Origin: an uncultured Pseudomonadota bacterium
GTDB lineage: Bacteria > Myxococcota_A > UBA796 > GCA-2862545
Direction: 5' to 3'
Length of the DNA stretch: 50,353 nucleotides
Assembly: GCA_903861005.1 (NCBI GenBank)
Contig: CAIOSP010000186.1
Coordinates: 1 to 50,353, forward strand
Shown here: piece by piece, positions 33,578-42,746 of the stretch
How the letters are laid out: each line of letters begins with the position of its first letter
How positions within the stretch are numbered: position 1 is the first letter of the stretch
Notes under the pieces: generated by a model
The model's database searches: none
Told to the model about the DNA's origin: nothing
What the model saw: only the letters and a program-made list of their open reading frames with translations
Translations under genes and position numbers: made by a program

Positions 33578-34189
33578 ATGTTGAAAGTCGTGCTCGGCAT
33601 CCTGATCGTCATCATCGTGGTCCTTTTCGCAGCCAAGATCTACACCGACAGGCAGCCGAACCGCGGCGCCGCGCTGCACGCTTCACCCAAGCGTCGGGCG
33701 AAGCTCTCCAAGGAGCTGGCGGGCGCCACGGGCGACTCGCACGTTCGTGAGCGCGTGGTCGACACCGAGGGCCGCGTTGGCCTCGCGCTGACCGACGACG
33801 ATCGGCTCGTGATCCTGACGGCGACTTGGTCGACCAAGAAGAGCGGCGAGGAGTCGGCCACCTTCGAGCAGCGGGTCGCGGACGCGTCGCAGCTCGTGCA
33901 CGCAGACGTGCGCGAGCCGTTCTACTCGGAGCGCCTCAAGAACGGCGTCGGCCCCATCTACATGGAGGCCGTGGAGCTCACGCTGTTTGTCGATGATCTC
34001 GAGTCGCCCGTGTACACGGTGAACTTCCTCGAAGACGACGAGCTGGCCGGGTCGCCCGAGCACATGGCCGCGCGTACCGCCGCCATGCGGTGGGAGGGTC
34101 TGGTGCGCGCGCTGCAGTTTCGCGCGTCGAACGATCGGCTGGCCAAGGGTCAGCTCGCGGCGCTCCAATCGCGGGCCCGCGGCGCCTAG
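33578..34189 (+). CDS. N-terminally anchored protein, unknown
   Basis: A 203 aa protein with one N-terminal membrane helix (about 3-20, KVVLGILIVIIVVLFAAK). It is followed by a basic linker and a mixed alpha/beta domain that contains no motif I recognise. It lies 172 bp downstream of the kinase gene and has AAAG-type purine-rich sequence before the ATG. Its TAG stop shares CTAG with the stop of the convergent CsgG-like gene. Confidence 0.6.
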   Translation: MLKVVLGILIVIIVVLFAAKIYTDRQPNRGAALHASPKRRAKLSKELAGATGDSHVRERVVDTEGRVGLALTDDDRLVILTATWSTKKSGEESATFEQRVADASQLVHADVREPFYSERLKNGVGPIYMEAVELTLFVDDLESPVYTVNFLEDDELAGSPEHMAARTAAMRWEGLVRALQFRASNDRLAKGQLAALQSRARGA

Positions 34190-34920
34190 GGCGCCATCTT
34201 CGACAGCTCGATCTTGGCGGTGTCCAGGTCCGGGTCTGCGGCGAGCGCGGCTTCAAACTCGGCGCGCGCGACGGTCTGATCCTTGGCGTCCAAGGCCACC
34301 AGCCCGCGAGACAGCGCCATGGTCGCGGCGACCGGATCGGCCTTGCGGGCGATCGTGCCCCCTGCGTGCGGCTGGACCGTGCGACCGCCCCGCGTCGGCT
34401 CGCCGGCCTTGCGCGTGGGCGCGGGGCTCGGGGTTGGCACTTCCATGATGGTGCCGGCGATCGTGGCGTCCAGCCCCGCTGCGAGGATGCCGGCGATGGA
34501 CTTCTCGATGCTGAACAGCTCGTCGACCGCCCCAGAGCGCCCCGCGCCCACGACCACCTCGCCGGTCTCCACCCGCACCACGCGGGCGTCGATCCGCAGC
34601 GTGCCGCCCAGCTCAAAGTAGGTGCCCAACACCAGATACTCGGCGCCGACGAGGCGCCCGATCTTCGCGCTGGTGGCGGGGTCGACGCGGCCTGAGTGCC
34701 CGAGCTTGAGCTCGTCGAGGATCTCCTGGATGCGCGTGCGCTCCACGATCGTCAGCTTGGGGTCCGCCGCCAGATCCGTGACGACCATCTGCGTCAGGCC
34801 CACGCGCAGCGGCTCCAGGTCCGGGTTCCCCTGGTTGTCGAAGTACAGCACGGCGATGCCGCCCGCCCACGCGGGGTTGGGCACCGTCCAGCACAGCAGC
34901 GCGAACAGCAGCGACCTCAT
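34186..34920 (-). CDS. CsgG/TolB-like secreted protein (short paralogue)
   Basis: A 244 aa protein with a signal peptide (cleavage near AWA-GG). Residues 20-150 match the CsgG/TolB-N type domain, with GIAVLYFDNQG, TIVERTRIQEILDELKLG (59-74) and GAEYLVLGTYFELGG. Such proteins assemble envelope secretion or sensing complexes. The C-terminal part is a Pro/Arg-rich linker and a TPR-like helix pair. It shares the block ILDELxLGxSGxVDP with the gene immediately upstream, which indicates a tandem duplication. The ATG overlaps that gene's stop by 4 bp (ATGA). Confidence 0.78.
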   Translation of the reverse strand: MRSLLFALLCWTVPNPAWAGGIAVLYFDNQGNPDLEPLRVGLTQMVVTDLAADPKLTIVERTRIQEILDELKLGHSGRVDPATSAKIGRLVGAEYLVLGTYFELGGTLRIDARVVRVETGEVVVGAGRSGAVDELFSIEKSIAGILAAGLDATIAGTIMEVPTPSPAPTRKAGEPTRGGRTVQPHAGGTIARKADPVAATMALSRGLVALDAKDQTVARAEFEAALAADPDLDTAKIELSKMAP

Positions 34921-36830
34921 GGCGTCTCCACGCAGCGGTTCCACACCACGGTGGTGTGCCAGATCAACATCTGCCCATACACCGACCACATCGCCGACTC
35001 CGGCGTCGTGTGCGCGCCCGCCTCGGCCTGCGGGGTGGTCATGGTCTCCAGGCTGTGCAGGCCCGACCGGCACACGGACGCTTGCTCGGTCGCCACGATC
35101 GGCCGCTGCGACGCCGCGCGAGAGAACGCGAACACGTCGTCGATGGTGTGGAACGCGGGCGCGCGTCCGACCAGACATCCGAAGTCCCGCAAGATCGCGA
35201 AGGTCCGCCCCGCGCCGTCGAACGCGAACTGCCGGGAGCGTGGGTCGGTCGCGGTGGCGAGGCGCTCCACCCAGTCGGTCGCGCCGTTGCGCTCCTGGTC
35301 GAGAAGGAAGCCGCAGCCGAGCCCGCCGTCCCGACGCACCTCGGCGCCGGTCCCGGCGGCCACCGCGCGCATCACGCCCTCCAACGTCGCCTCGTCCTGC
35401 CCGTAGCGGCGCGTGCGGCTCGCGGCCCAGTCGTCGGCGCGCGCCATCACCGTCTCGAGCGCCTGCCGGAGCTGAGCGCGCGCCGGGTCCTCCTCTGTTC
35501 GGGCGGCGAGCAAGGCGGCCGCGCGCCGCTGGAGCTCGGCGGTCGCGCCCCTCTCGCCAGCGCTCGCCCAGGCCCACCACAGCGTGAGGGCCTCGTCGAT
35601 CGTCAGGCCCGCCGCGGTGCGCTCGTCGCGGTGCAGCGTCGCCAGCGCGGACAGACGCTTGCGGAGGCGGTCGATCTCGGCGGCCTGCTCGGGCGCTGGG
35701 GTGCACGACCGCAGCGCGCCGATCAGATCCGGACCCGGAGGCGCCCACAGGTTCAGTCCGCCGCTCAACACGAAGTCCCACGTGCTGCGCAGCAGACCCG
35801 CGCGTTCGCCCGGCGCGCGATGCGAGGCGTCTGGCGCGGGCACGTCGGACGCGAGCGCCGTGTACCCGAGCTCGTCCGCCTTGCGCTGCAAGCGGGTTCG
35901 GAACGACGCGCCGTCGACCGACGCGGGCTCGGTGATGGGGCCCGCCTGCATCCCCGCCCAGCGCGTCATCTGCGCGTAGCGTTCGCAGGACCGACCCTGG
36001 TCCTCCAGCACCATGGCCCGCAGCGCGAACGCGACGGCGGCGTCCATCTTGGCGGCGGGGTCGGCGGGCAACGCGGCGGGCAGGGGAGGGAGCGCGTCGA
36101 GCACGCGCTGCTCGGCGGCGGCGTGGGCGGTGTCTTGGCGCACGATCTGACGGGCCAGCTCGCCCTGGAGCAGCGCGCGCAGGTCTTGGAGCGCGGAGCG
36201 CGCCAGCGCGAACGCCGGGTCCCGCTGCAGCGCGACCTCGAATGCGGCGCGGGCGTCGTCGACGCGTCCGGCCGCTTGGGCGTCCACGCCGTCGCCGTAG
36301 GCGTGGAAGGCCTCCCAGGCCTCGGTCGGCGCGCGCACCATCAGCTTGCGGGTGGTGACGCCGTCCAGGTGGACGTCGAGCCCGTCGAGCAGGTCCGTGA
36401 CGAGCTCCTTCTCGACCGCGACGAAGTCGATGAGCGCGCCGTGTGCGTCCGCCGCCGCCAGGACCCGGGCGGAGCGCACCTCCACCATCCGCGCGTCGAG
36501 CAGCAGCTGGTCGCCGACGATCGAGTAGCTCCCGGTGAGCAGGGTGTCCGCGCCGAGCCCCTGACCCAGCCGCTGCGCCGTACGTGGATCGACGAACCCG
36601 CTCCGCCCCAGCGCCAGCTCGTCGAGCACGGCGTCCAGACGCTCGCGCTCCACCAGGTGGTAGGTCGGCAGATCGGCCAGGTCGCTGGTCAGCATGCCGG
36701 CCAGCGCGCCGCCCAGACCGTCCCACGATTGGTCGCCGGTGCCCTTAGCGAGGGGCAGCACGGCGATCGTTGTGGACGACAGGTCGCCCGCGAGCGCGAG
36801 GGAGAGCAGGGCCGGGATCAGGGCGAGCAT
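34917..36830 (-). CDS. CsgG/TolB-like secreted protein with long helical C-terminal region
   Basis: A 637 aa protein with a signal peptide (LLSLALAG). Residues 18-150 are the same CsgG/TolB-N-like domain as in the downstream paralogue, including VLDELALGRSGFVDP (68-82) and LLTGSYSIVGDQLLLDARMVEV. A TPR-like segment follows (about 185-240). The remaining 380 residues are mostly helical, with a few Cys-containing segments, and are unassigned. It heads a two-gene operon with the short paralogue. It is divergent from the MFS gene, 100 bp away. Confidence 0.75.
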   Translation of the reverse strand: MLALIPALLSLALAGDLSSTTIAVLPLAKGTGDQSWDGLGGALAGMLTSDLADLPTYHLVERERLDAVLDELALGRSGFVDPRTAQRLGQGLGADTLLTGSYSIVGDQLLLDARMVEVRSARVLAAADAHGALIDFVAVEKELVTDLLDGLDVHLDGVTTRKLMVRAPTEAWEAFHAYGDGVDAQAAGRVDDARAAFEVALQRDPAFALARSALQDLRALLQGELARQIVRQDTAHAAAEQRVLDALPPLPAALPADPAAKMDAAVAFALRAMVLEDQGRSCERYAQMTRWAGMQAGPITEPASVDGASFRTRLQRKADELGYTALASDVPAPDASHRAPGERAGLLRSTWDFVLSGGLNLWAPPGPDLIGALRSCTPAPEQAAEIDRLRKRLSALATLHRDERTAAGLTIDEALTLWWAWASAGERGATAELQRRAAALLAARTEEDPARAQLRQALETVMARADDWAASRTRRYGQDEATLEGVMRAVAAGTGAEVRRDGGLGCGFLLDQERNGATDWVERLATATDPRSRQFAFDGAGRTFAILRDFGCLVGRAPAFHTIDDVFAFSRAASQRPIVATEQASVCRSGLHSLETMTTPQAEAGAHTTPESAMWSVYGQMLIWHTTVVWNRCVETP

Positions 36831-36883
36831 CGGTCGCCCGTACTTCGACGCGGCGCGTCCGGCCCGCGGTTCGCGCTCCGCGG

Positions 36884-36911
36884 TTGAACCCGGGCCGTCC
36901 TCGTGTAGGAT
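36884..36911 (+). promoter_or_regulatory. Candidate sigma70-like promoter for the MFS symporter gene
   Basis: TTGAAC, a 16-base spacer and TAGGAT lie 19 bp before the TTG start at 36931, with GGGAGGA in between. This is the best promoter-like match in the window. It is untested. Confidence 0.45.
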
Positions 36912-36930
36912 GCCGCCCGTGGGAGGAACG

Positions 36931-38265
36931 TTGAACAGCACTTCTGGTGGTCGTACCGTCCTGGACATGAACGCGTACCAATGGACGGTCCTGTTTGCGG
37001 CCTGGCTGGGCTGGGGCTTCGACGTCTTCGACGGGCTGCTCTTCAACTACGTGGCGCCCACCTGCGTCCCGACGCTCCTCCACATCCCGCTCGGCACGCC
37101 GGAGGCCAAGGCGGCGGCGCTGCAGTGGACGGGCATCCTCACCAGCGTGCTGCTGATCGGCTGGGCGGTCGGCGGCGTCGTGTTCGGCGCGGTCGCGGAC
37201 CGGCTGGGTCGGACCCGCACGCTGCTGCTGACCATGCTGCTCTACGCGCTCGGCACGGCGGCCTGCGCGTTCGCCCCGAACATCTGGGTGCTGCTGGCCT
37301 GCCGCATCGTCGCCAGCCTGGGCATCGGCGGCGAGTGGGCGGCGGGCGCGTCCATGGTGGCTGAGGTGGTGCCCGAGCACCGGCGCGTGGAGGCGGGCGC
37401 GCTGCTCTACACGTCGGCGCCGGTGGGCCTGTTCCTCGCGACCTACGTGACCTGGTTCATCCAAGGCGTGGCCTTCTCCGGATCGCCGGAGGTGTCCTGG
37501 CGCTACGTGTTCCTGTGCGGGCTGATACCTGCGGGTGTGGCGTTCCTGGTGCGGCTGTTCGTGAAGGAGCCGGAGCGCTGGAAGGCCGTCGCCACGGACC
37601 TGCCCCCGCGCCTGTCGGAGCTGTTCTCGCCTGCGCTCCGCTCGCGCACGCTGTCGGGCCTGGGCATGGCGGTGACCGCGCTGCTGATGTGGTGGAGCTG
37701 CAACGCGTTCCTGCCGCTCGTCGCGTCGGGCCTGGCCGCGGCTGAGGCCAAGACGCTGGCGCTCGAGCCCCAGGCGACCACCAAGCTGGTGGAGAGCTGG
37801 AAGGCGATCGCGACCAACTCGTTCAACCTGGGCGGCCTGATCGGCACGCTGCTGACCGTGCCGGTGAGCAAGATCTTTGGGCGGCGTGTGATGTTCGGCG
37901 CCTACTTCCTGGCGAGCGCCGCGGCGATCCTGGCCACCTTCGGCCTGGACATGCCGGGCGAGACGCGCCTGTACATGTACTTCTTGATCGGCCTGACCGT
38001 GTTCGGCGTGTTCGGCAGCTTCACCTACTACCTGCCGGAGCTGTACCCGACGCGACTGCGCGGCACCGGCGCGGGCTTCTGCTACAACGCAGGCCGCGTG
38101 ATCGCCGCGGGCGGACCGTTCTTGGTGGGACACATCGCGTCGCAGGGGGCGGACAGCCTGAAGGCGGCGCTCGGCGTGCTGTTCTGGGTGGGCGTGGTGC
38201 CGCTGCTGGGCATGCTCCTGCTGCCTTGGGTCCACGAGACGCGCGACGCGGTGCTCGAAGACTGA
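36931..38265 (+). CDS. MFS metabolite:proton symporter
   Basis: A 444 aa protein with 12 predicted membrane helices. The motif VADRLGRTRTLLLT lies between helices 2 and 3. The RIVASLGIGGEWAAGASMVAEVVPEHRR block is typical of the sugar/aromatic-acid/sialate branch of the superfamily, as is WGFDVFDGLLF near the start. The substrate is not readable. The start is a TTG with GGGAGGAAC directly upstream; ATG 36967 is an alternative. It is followed 67 bp later by the radical SAM gene and may be cotranscribed with it. Confidence 0.82.
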   Translation: MNSTSGGRTVLDMNAYQWTVLFAAWLGWGFDVFDGLLFNYVAPTCVPTLLHIPLGTPEAKAAALQWTGILTSVLLIGWAVGGVVFGAVADRLGRTRTLLLTMLLYALGTAACAFAPNIWVLLACRIVASLGIGGEWAAGASMVAEVVPEHRRVEAGALLYTSAPVGLFLATYVTWFIQGVAFSGSPEVSWRYVFLCGLIPAGVAFLVRLFVKEPERWKAVATDLPPRLSELFSPALRSRTLSGLGMAVTALLMWWSCNAFLPLVASGLAAAEAKTLALEPQATTKLVESWKAIATNSFNLGGLIGTLLTVPVSKIFGRRVMFGAYFLASAAAILATFGLDMPGETRLYMYFLIGLTVFGVFGSFTYYLPELYPTRLRGTGAGFCYNAGRVIAAGGPFLVGHIASQGADSLKAALGVLFWVGVVPLLGMLLLPWVHETRDAVLED

Positions 38266-38332
38266 CCGGGACGACCCGCGCGGCGACACCGCCGCACCCT
38301 CGTGCTACCCCGATGACGGATGGTGGTGTCGG

Positions 38333-39508
38333 ATGTCCAACCTCACGGACCTGAGCCCGGTGATCCCCCGGCCAGAGCACGTCGATCGGCGCCTCGCGCA
38401 GCTCATGCGTCGAGGCAGCGCGAACGTGGGCCAGTCCGCGCAGATGGACCGCCTGATGATGATGTTGACGCGCTCGTGCGACCTGCGCTGCGCGTACTGC
38501 TTCGTCGGCCTGTCCGAGGACGGCTACGGCGAGGCGCACGATGGCCACGCCGACCCCACCGTGTTCGCCCAGGCCACGCCGGGCATGCCCCGCGGCGACA
38601 TGTCGTCGGAGACGCTGCGCCGCGCGATCGACCTGCTGATGCGCTCCGAGCGCCCTGAGCTTGGCCTCCAGATGTTCGGTGGCGAGCCGACCCGGCGCTG
38701 GGAGCAGGTGGTCGAGCTGATCGAGTACGCCTGGAACCACCCGGACCGCCGCGCGCGCCCGATCGAGCTGCTGTTCACGACCAACGGCGTGAACCTCACC
38801 GCCGAGCGCATCGAGCGCCTCAAGCCCTACTCGGTGCTCTGGCAGTTCAGCCTGGACGGCGACGAGCGCGGCAGCCGCTTCCGGCGCGGGCACCTGCTGC
38901 CGCACGACACCGCCGTCGACCGCATGCAGAACAGCATCCGCGTGCTCAACGAGTCCGGCGTGCGCTGGTTCATGAACTCCACGCTTCCGCCGGCCGCCGG
39001 GGGCGAGGTGATGACCCGCTACCGCTGGGCGCGCGAGGCGGGCGTGCCCGCGATGCAGATGAACTACGCGACCGGCATGACCTGGTCCGACGCGCAGTCC
39101 GACGCCTACTTGATCGGCCTGCAGGAGATGCTGCTCGACCACGCCAAGCGACCGGACGGCTTCGACCTGTTCAACTGGCGCAACAACGCAGACCCCGCGC
39201 CGCTCTGCGCGGACGTGATCTGCGACGTGGACGGCACCCTCTACCAGTGCGGCGCGATCTTCCACGAGCGCCGCTTCCCGGAGCTCAAGAAGGTCTACCG
39301 GCGCGGGCACCTCGACGACACGCCGGCGTTCGGCGGCCTGCGCCTGACGCTCGATGAGCTCTGGGCCGCCACCGAGGCGGGCCTCGCCTACGACGCCGAC
39401 GAGCTGCGCGTGTTCGAGGAGGGCATGCGCTTGGGCGCCGCGGTCGACTTGGTGGTGCAGGTGACCAAGCGCCGCCTGGGCATCCAGGGCGGCGGGCCGG
39501 GCATGTAG
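38333..39508 (+). CDS. Radical SAM protein with C-terminal cysteine cluster (SPASM/twitch-like)
   Basis: A 391 aa protein. The [4Fe-4S]-binding motif CDLRCAYC (C49, C53, C56) and the GGEP motif (MFGGEPTRRW) are clear. The C-terminal part holds C292, C297 and C306 (CADVICDVDGTLYQC), which could bind an auxiliary cluster as in SPASM or twitch domains. This type often modifies peptides or acts as an anaerobic sulfatase-maturing enzyme relative. No precursor peptide is visible in the 67 bp before it. The substrate is unknown. It ends 1 bp before the stop of the convergent DUF1801 gene. Confidence 0.85.
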   Translation: MSNLTDLSPVIPRPEHVDRRLAQLMRRGSANVGQSAQMDRLMMMLTRSCDLRCAYCFVGLSEDGYGEAHDGHADPTVFAQATPGMPRGDMSSETLRRAIDLLMRSERPELGLQMFGGEPTRRWEQVVELIEYAWNHPDRRARPIELLFTTNGVNLTAERIERLKPYSVLWQFSLDGDERGSRFRRGHLLPHDTAVDRMQNSIRVLNESGVRWFMNSTLPPAAGGEVMTRYRWAREAGVPAMQMNYATGMTWSDAQSDAYLIGLQEMLLDHAKRPDGFDLFNWRNNADPAPLCADVICDVDGTLYQCGAIFHERRFPELKKVYRRGHLDDTPAFGGLRLTLDELWAATEAGLAYDADELRVFEEGMRLGAAVDLVVQVTKRRLGIQGGGPGM

Positions 39509-39509
39509 C

Positions 39510-39962
39510 TCAGGTCGAGCGGCGTGGGCGCTGCTTGGCGGCCACCGACTTGATCACCACGCCGCCTGGGCGCGTCGGATCGATCGGCGCGCGCGCACGC
39601 TCCAGCGCCGCCGCGATCAGCGCTTGGATGGCGGGCTTGTGCAGATCGTCCGCGGTGTGAAGCACGACGTGTCGCACCTTGTTCCCCGCGCCCAGCAAGA
39701 GCTCGTCAGGGTCGGGCAGGCGAGGGCCGTCCTGCAGGAAGAACAGGCTGACCCAGCGCGGGTAGAGCGCGACTGAGAAGATCGCGTCGCCGATCGTGTC
39801 GTTCGGGCCCAGGCCGATCGCGAGCGCGTTGTAGTCGTCGTAGACCAGCGCGACGGCCCCGGGGAGCCACGCGCGCATGCGACCGAGCACGTCACGCGCG
39901 ACGTCCGCCACGTCCGCGTCGTAGCGATCGATGAAGGCTTCGAGATCGGACTCGGCGGTCAC
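39510..39962 (-). CDS. DUF1801-family protein
   Basis: A 150 aa small alpha/beta protein. MRAWLPGAVALVYDDYNALAIG and SLFFLQDGPRLPDPDELLLGAG resemble the DUF1801 (YdhG-like) fold, where a hydrophobic cavity is formed with a phe- and tyr-rich motif. No catalytic residues are known for the family. The C-terminus ends in a basic tail (KQRPRRST). It is 27 bp downstream of the VOC gene on the same strand. Confidence 0.65.
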   Translation of the reverse strand: MTAESDLEAFIDRYDADVADVARDVLGRMRAWLPGAVALVYDDYNALAIGLGPNDTIGDAIFSVALYPRWVSLFFLQDGPRLPDPDELLLGAGNKVRHVVLHTADDLHKPAIQALIAAALERARAPIDPTRPGGVVIKSVAAKQRPRRST

Positions 39963-39989
39963 GCGTCGACGCTCCGGGCAGGGAGACGA

Positions 39990-40379
39990 CTAGCTTGGCG
40001 GCGTGGCCTGCGGGGGCTGCCAGAGCTCGATGCGGTTGCCTTCGGGGTCCATGACCCAGCCGAAGCTGCCGTATTCGGACACGTCGGTGTCGTCGTCGAC
40101 CGCGCAGCCGGCGGCGCGCAGGGCGGCGAGCAGCGCGGTGAGATCGTCGACCACGTAGTTGATCATGAACGGGGCTGCGCTCGGGTGGAACTTCGTCGAC
40201 GAGGCGTCGAACACGCTCCACACGGTCTGGCCGTCCGGCGCCTCGGGCTGGGCCCACGGGAACGTGGTGCCGCCCCAGGACTGCACGTCGATGCCAAGGT
40301 GCTCCTTGTACCAGGCGCGCAGCGCGACCGGATCCCGAGCCTTGAAGAAGATCCCGCCCACACCGGTCACACGCGCCAT
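39990..40379 (-). CDS. VOC (glyoxalase/bleomycin-resistance) superfamily protein
   Basis: A 129 aa protein with the paired beta-alpha-beta-beta-beta layout of the VOC superfamily. FFKARDPVALRAWYKEHLGI begins the first half, and MDPEGNRIELWQPP ends the second, with the metal-ligand glutamate in IEL. The substrate is unknown; members include glyoxalases, dioxygenases and resistance proteins. The ATG at 40379 was chosen because upstream residues are random-looking. Confidence 0.8.
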   Translation of the reverse strand: MARVTGVGGIFFKARDPVALRAWYKEHLGIDVQSWGGTTFPWAQPEAPDGQTVWSVFDASSTKFHPSAAPFMINYVVDDLTALLAALRAAGCAVDDDTDVSEYGSFGWVMDPEGNRIELWQPPQATPPS

Positions 40380-40497
40380 GCGTCCTCCATCTGGGCGACC
40401 TACCCCGGGTGGCGGACGCCGACGATCCAGGGGGTTACGAACACGTCCCCGCGAAGGTACCACGCCGACGCCGACTTCCCGCCCCGGAGCCCCCCGG

Positions 40498-42711
40498 ATG
40501 CTTGCCCTGATCTCTCGTTTGGTGACGCGGTTCCCCCGTCAGGTGGCCATCGCGTTCCTCGTGATCGGGATCGTCGGCGCGTTCTTCGGCGCGTCGGTCC
40601 AGCGCGACCTGGCCGCCGCCGGCCTTGAAGACCCCGGCAGCGAGGCCATCGCCGCGAGCAAGGCGCTGATGGACACCATCGGCGTGGGGGATCCGGACCT
40701 GATGCTCATCGTCGGCAGCAAGGACAAGCCGATCGACAAGGTCGATCCGAACGCGTCCGTGACCGACCTGGTCGCCATGCTGAAGGCCGACGCGGCCGTG
40801 CAGCGCGTGACGTCGCCGCTCGACAAGTACGAGCAGGGTCTGATCTCCGCGGACGGCACCCGCGCGCTGGTGCTGGTCGAGCTCAAGGGCACCGGCCGCG
40901 AGAAGTCCGACGCGCTCAACCGCCTCTACCCGGAGATCCAGAAGGGCCCGGTGCCCGTGATGATCGGCGGCCCCACCGCCGCCGAGCGCATCGCCCAGGA
41001 GCTCGCGATGCACGACCTGGAGCGCGCTGAGCTGCTGGCGCTCCCCGTCGTCGCCATCCTGCTCCTGCTGTTCTTCCGGGGTCCGTACGCCGCCGCGCTC
41101 CCGCTCGCCGTGGGCGTGGTCGCCATCCCGGTGTCGTTCGCCGTGCTGCGCATCCTGACGCACTTCACCGAGGTGTCGGTCTTCGCGCTCAACGTCGGCA
41201 CCTTCATTGGGACCGGGCTGTCGATCGACTACGCCATGGTCCTGGTCCAACGATTCCGAGACGAGGTCGCGCTCGGCAACGAGTACCACCACGCCGTGGA
41301 CAAGATGCTCCGCACGTCCGGCCGCGCCATCGTGGTGTCGGGCGTGACGGTCGCGGCCAGCATGCTCGCGCTGCTGGTGTTCCCCCTGGGTCTGCTCCGC
41401 AGCATCGGCATCGCCGGCGCGCTCGTCGTCGTGTGCGCCATGGCGGCGGCGCTCATCCTGCTGCCTGCGCTGCTGATGATCCTGGGCCCCAAGATCGGCA
41501 AGACCGCGCACCTGCCCGAGAGCGGCGGGTGGTGGGCGCGGGTCGCCGACGCGGTGATGGCCCGCCCCATCCTGGTGACGGTGGCGGTGCTCGCGCTGCT
41601 CGGCATGCTCGCCGCGCCCGCGCTGCGCCTCAAGACCATCATGCCGGACGTGAACACGTTCCCGGCCGAGACCGACGTGCGCATTGTGGACGGCATGCTG
41701 GACGAGGTGACCGGTTTCGGCGCCGAGAACCACACGCCGATCGTCGCGCTCGTGCACACCCAGGGCGACGTGATCAAGCCTGAGAACACCGCGGCCGTCG
41801 TCGCGTGGATCAAGGCGGTCAAGGCGCTGCCGGGCGTGTCCAAGGTGGAGAGCCCGTTCGCCACCGGGTCGTTCACCGACCCCAAGATCGCCAAGACCTA
41901 CCTGACCAACCCGTTCCTCATGCCGAGCGAGCTGCGCTGGGCGGTGCAGGCCACCACCAAGGGTGACTTCACCGTGGTGAAGATCGTCCCGGTCGCCCGG
42001 TGGCGCACGAACGAGGCCGCCGCCATGGTGCAGGCGGTTCGCGATGTCCACACCGCCGACGACGTCCGCGTCCTCGTCGGTGGCCCCACCGCGGTGATCA
42101 GCGACGCCCGCACCGCCATGAGCGACAAGCTCCCTCTCGCGCTGGGCATCATCGTCCTCGTGAACCTGATCCTGCTGTTCGTTGCGTTCGGGTCGGTCGT
42201 CGTGCCAATCAAGGCCGTGCTGATGAACATCGCGTCGATCGGCGCCAGCTTCGGCGCGCTGGTCTGGATCTTCCAGGACGGGCACTTGGTCGGCCTGCTC
42301 GGGTTTGAACCGCCCGGCGGCATCGACCTGACCGTCCCCGTCATCATGTTCGCCGTCGTGTTCGGCCTGTCCATGGACTACGAGGTCTTCCTCCTCTCCC
42401 GCATCAAGGAGGAGATGGATCGCACTGGCGACAACAAGGCCAGCGTGCGCGAAGGCCTCGAGAAGACCGGCAGCATCATCACGCGGGCCGCGGCGCTGCT
42501 CATCGTGGTCGTGATCGGCTTCGCCGCCGGTCGCTTCCTGTTCGTGCAGGAGCTCGGCGCGGGCATGGTCGTCGCCATCACGATCGACGCCACCATCGTG
42601 CGCGCGCTGCTGGTGCCCGCCACCATGGTGCTGCTGGGTGACGCCAACTGGTGGGCCCCTGCGCCCCTCAAGCGTTTGTGGACGTGGCTCGACATGGAGG
42701 TCAAGGAGTGA
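40498..42711 (+). CDS. MmpL-type RND transporter
   Basis: A 737 aa protein with two repeats, each an N-terminal helix, an extracytoplasmic porter domain and a five- or six-helix membrane bundle. Repeat one has GTGLSIDYAMVLVQRFRDE (about 240-258) and repeat two has VVFGLSMDYEVFLLSRIKEE. These GxSxDY motifs carry the proton-relay aspartates of the MMPL family. Members export lipids or glycolipids, and export of a lipid is inferred. The GTGA overlap or close following of the next lipoprotein gene suggests a coupled accessory protein. Confidence 0.9.
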   Translation: MLALISRLVTRFPRQVAIAFLVIGIVGAFFGASVQRDLAAAGLEDPGSEAIAASKALMDTIGVGDPDLMLIVGSKDKPIDKVDPNASVTDLVAMLKADAAVQRVTSPLDKYEQGLISADGTRALVLVELKGTGREKSDALNRLYPEIQKGPVPVMIGGPTAAERIAQELAMHDLERAELLALPVVAILLLLFFRGPYAAALPLAVGVVAIPVSFAVLRILTHFTEVSVFALNVGTFIGTGLSIDYAMVLVQRFRDEVALGNEYHHAVDKMLRTSGRAIVVSGVTVAASMLALLVFPLGLLRSIGIAGALVVVCAMAAALILLPALLMILGPKIGKTAHLPESGGWWARVADAVMARPILVTVAVLALLGMLAAPALRLKTIMPDVNTFPAETDVRIVDGMLDEVTGFGAENHTPIVALVHTQGDVIKPENTAAVVAWIKAVKALPGVSKVESPFATGSFTDPKIAKTYLTNPFLMPSELRWAVQATTKGDFTVVKIVPVARWRTNEAAAMVQAVRDVHTADDVRVLVGGPTAVISDARTAMSDKLPLALGIIVLVNLILLFVAFGSVVVPIKAVLMNIASIGASFGALVWIFQDGHLVGLLGFEPPGGIDLTVPVIMFAVVFGLSMDYEVFLLSRIKEEMDRTGDNKASVREGLEKTGSIITRAAALLIVVVIGFAAGRFLFVQELGAGMVVAITIDATIVRALLVPATMVLLGDANWWAPAPLKRLWTWLDMEVKE

Positions 42712-42746
42712 GCATCGGCCCTGTTCGCGGGGGCTTGGGAGGCGCC

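Noticed and set aside
38266-38332. Precursor peptide for the radical SAM protein
   Set aside because: The 67-bp gap has no start codon followed by a useful frame.
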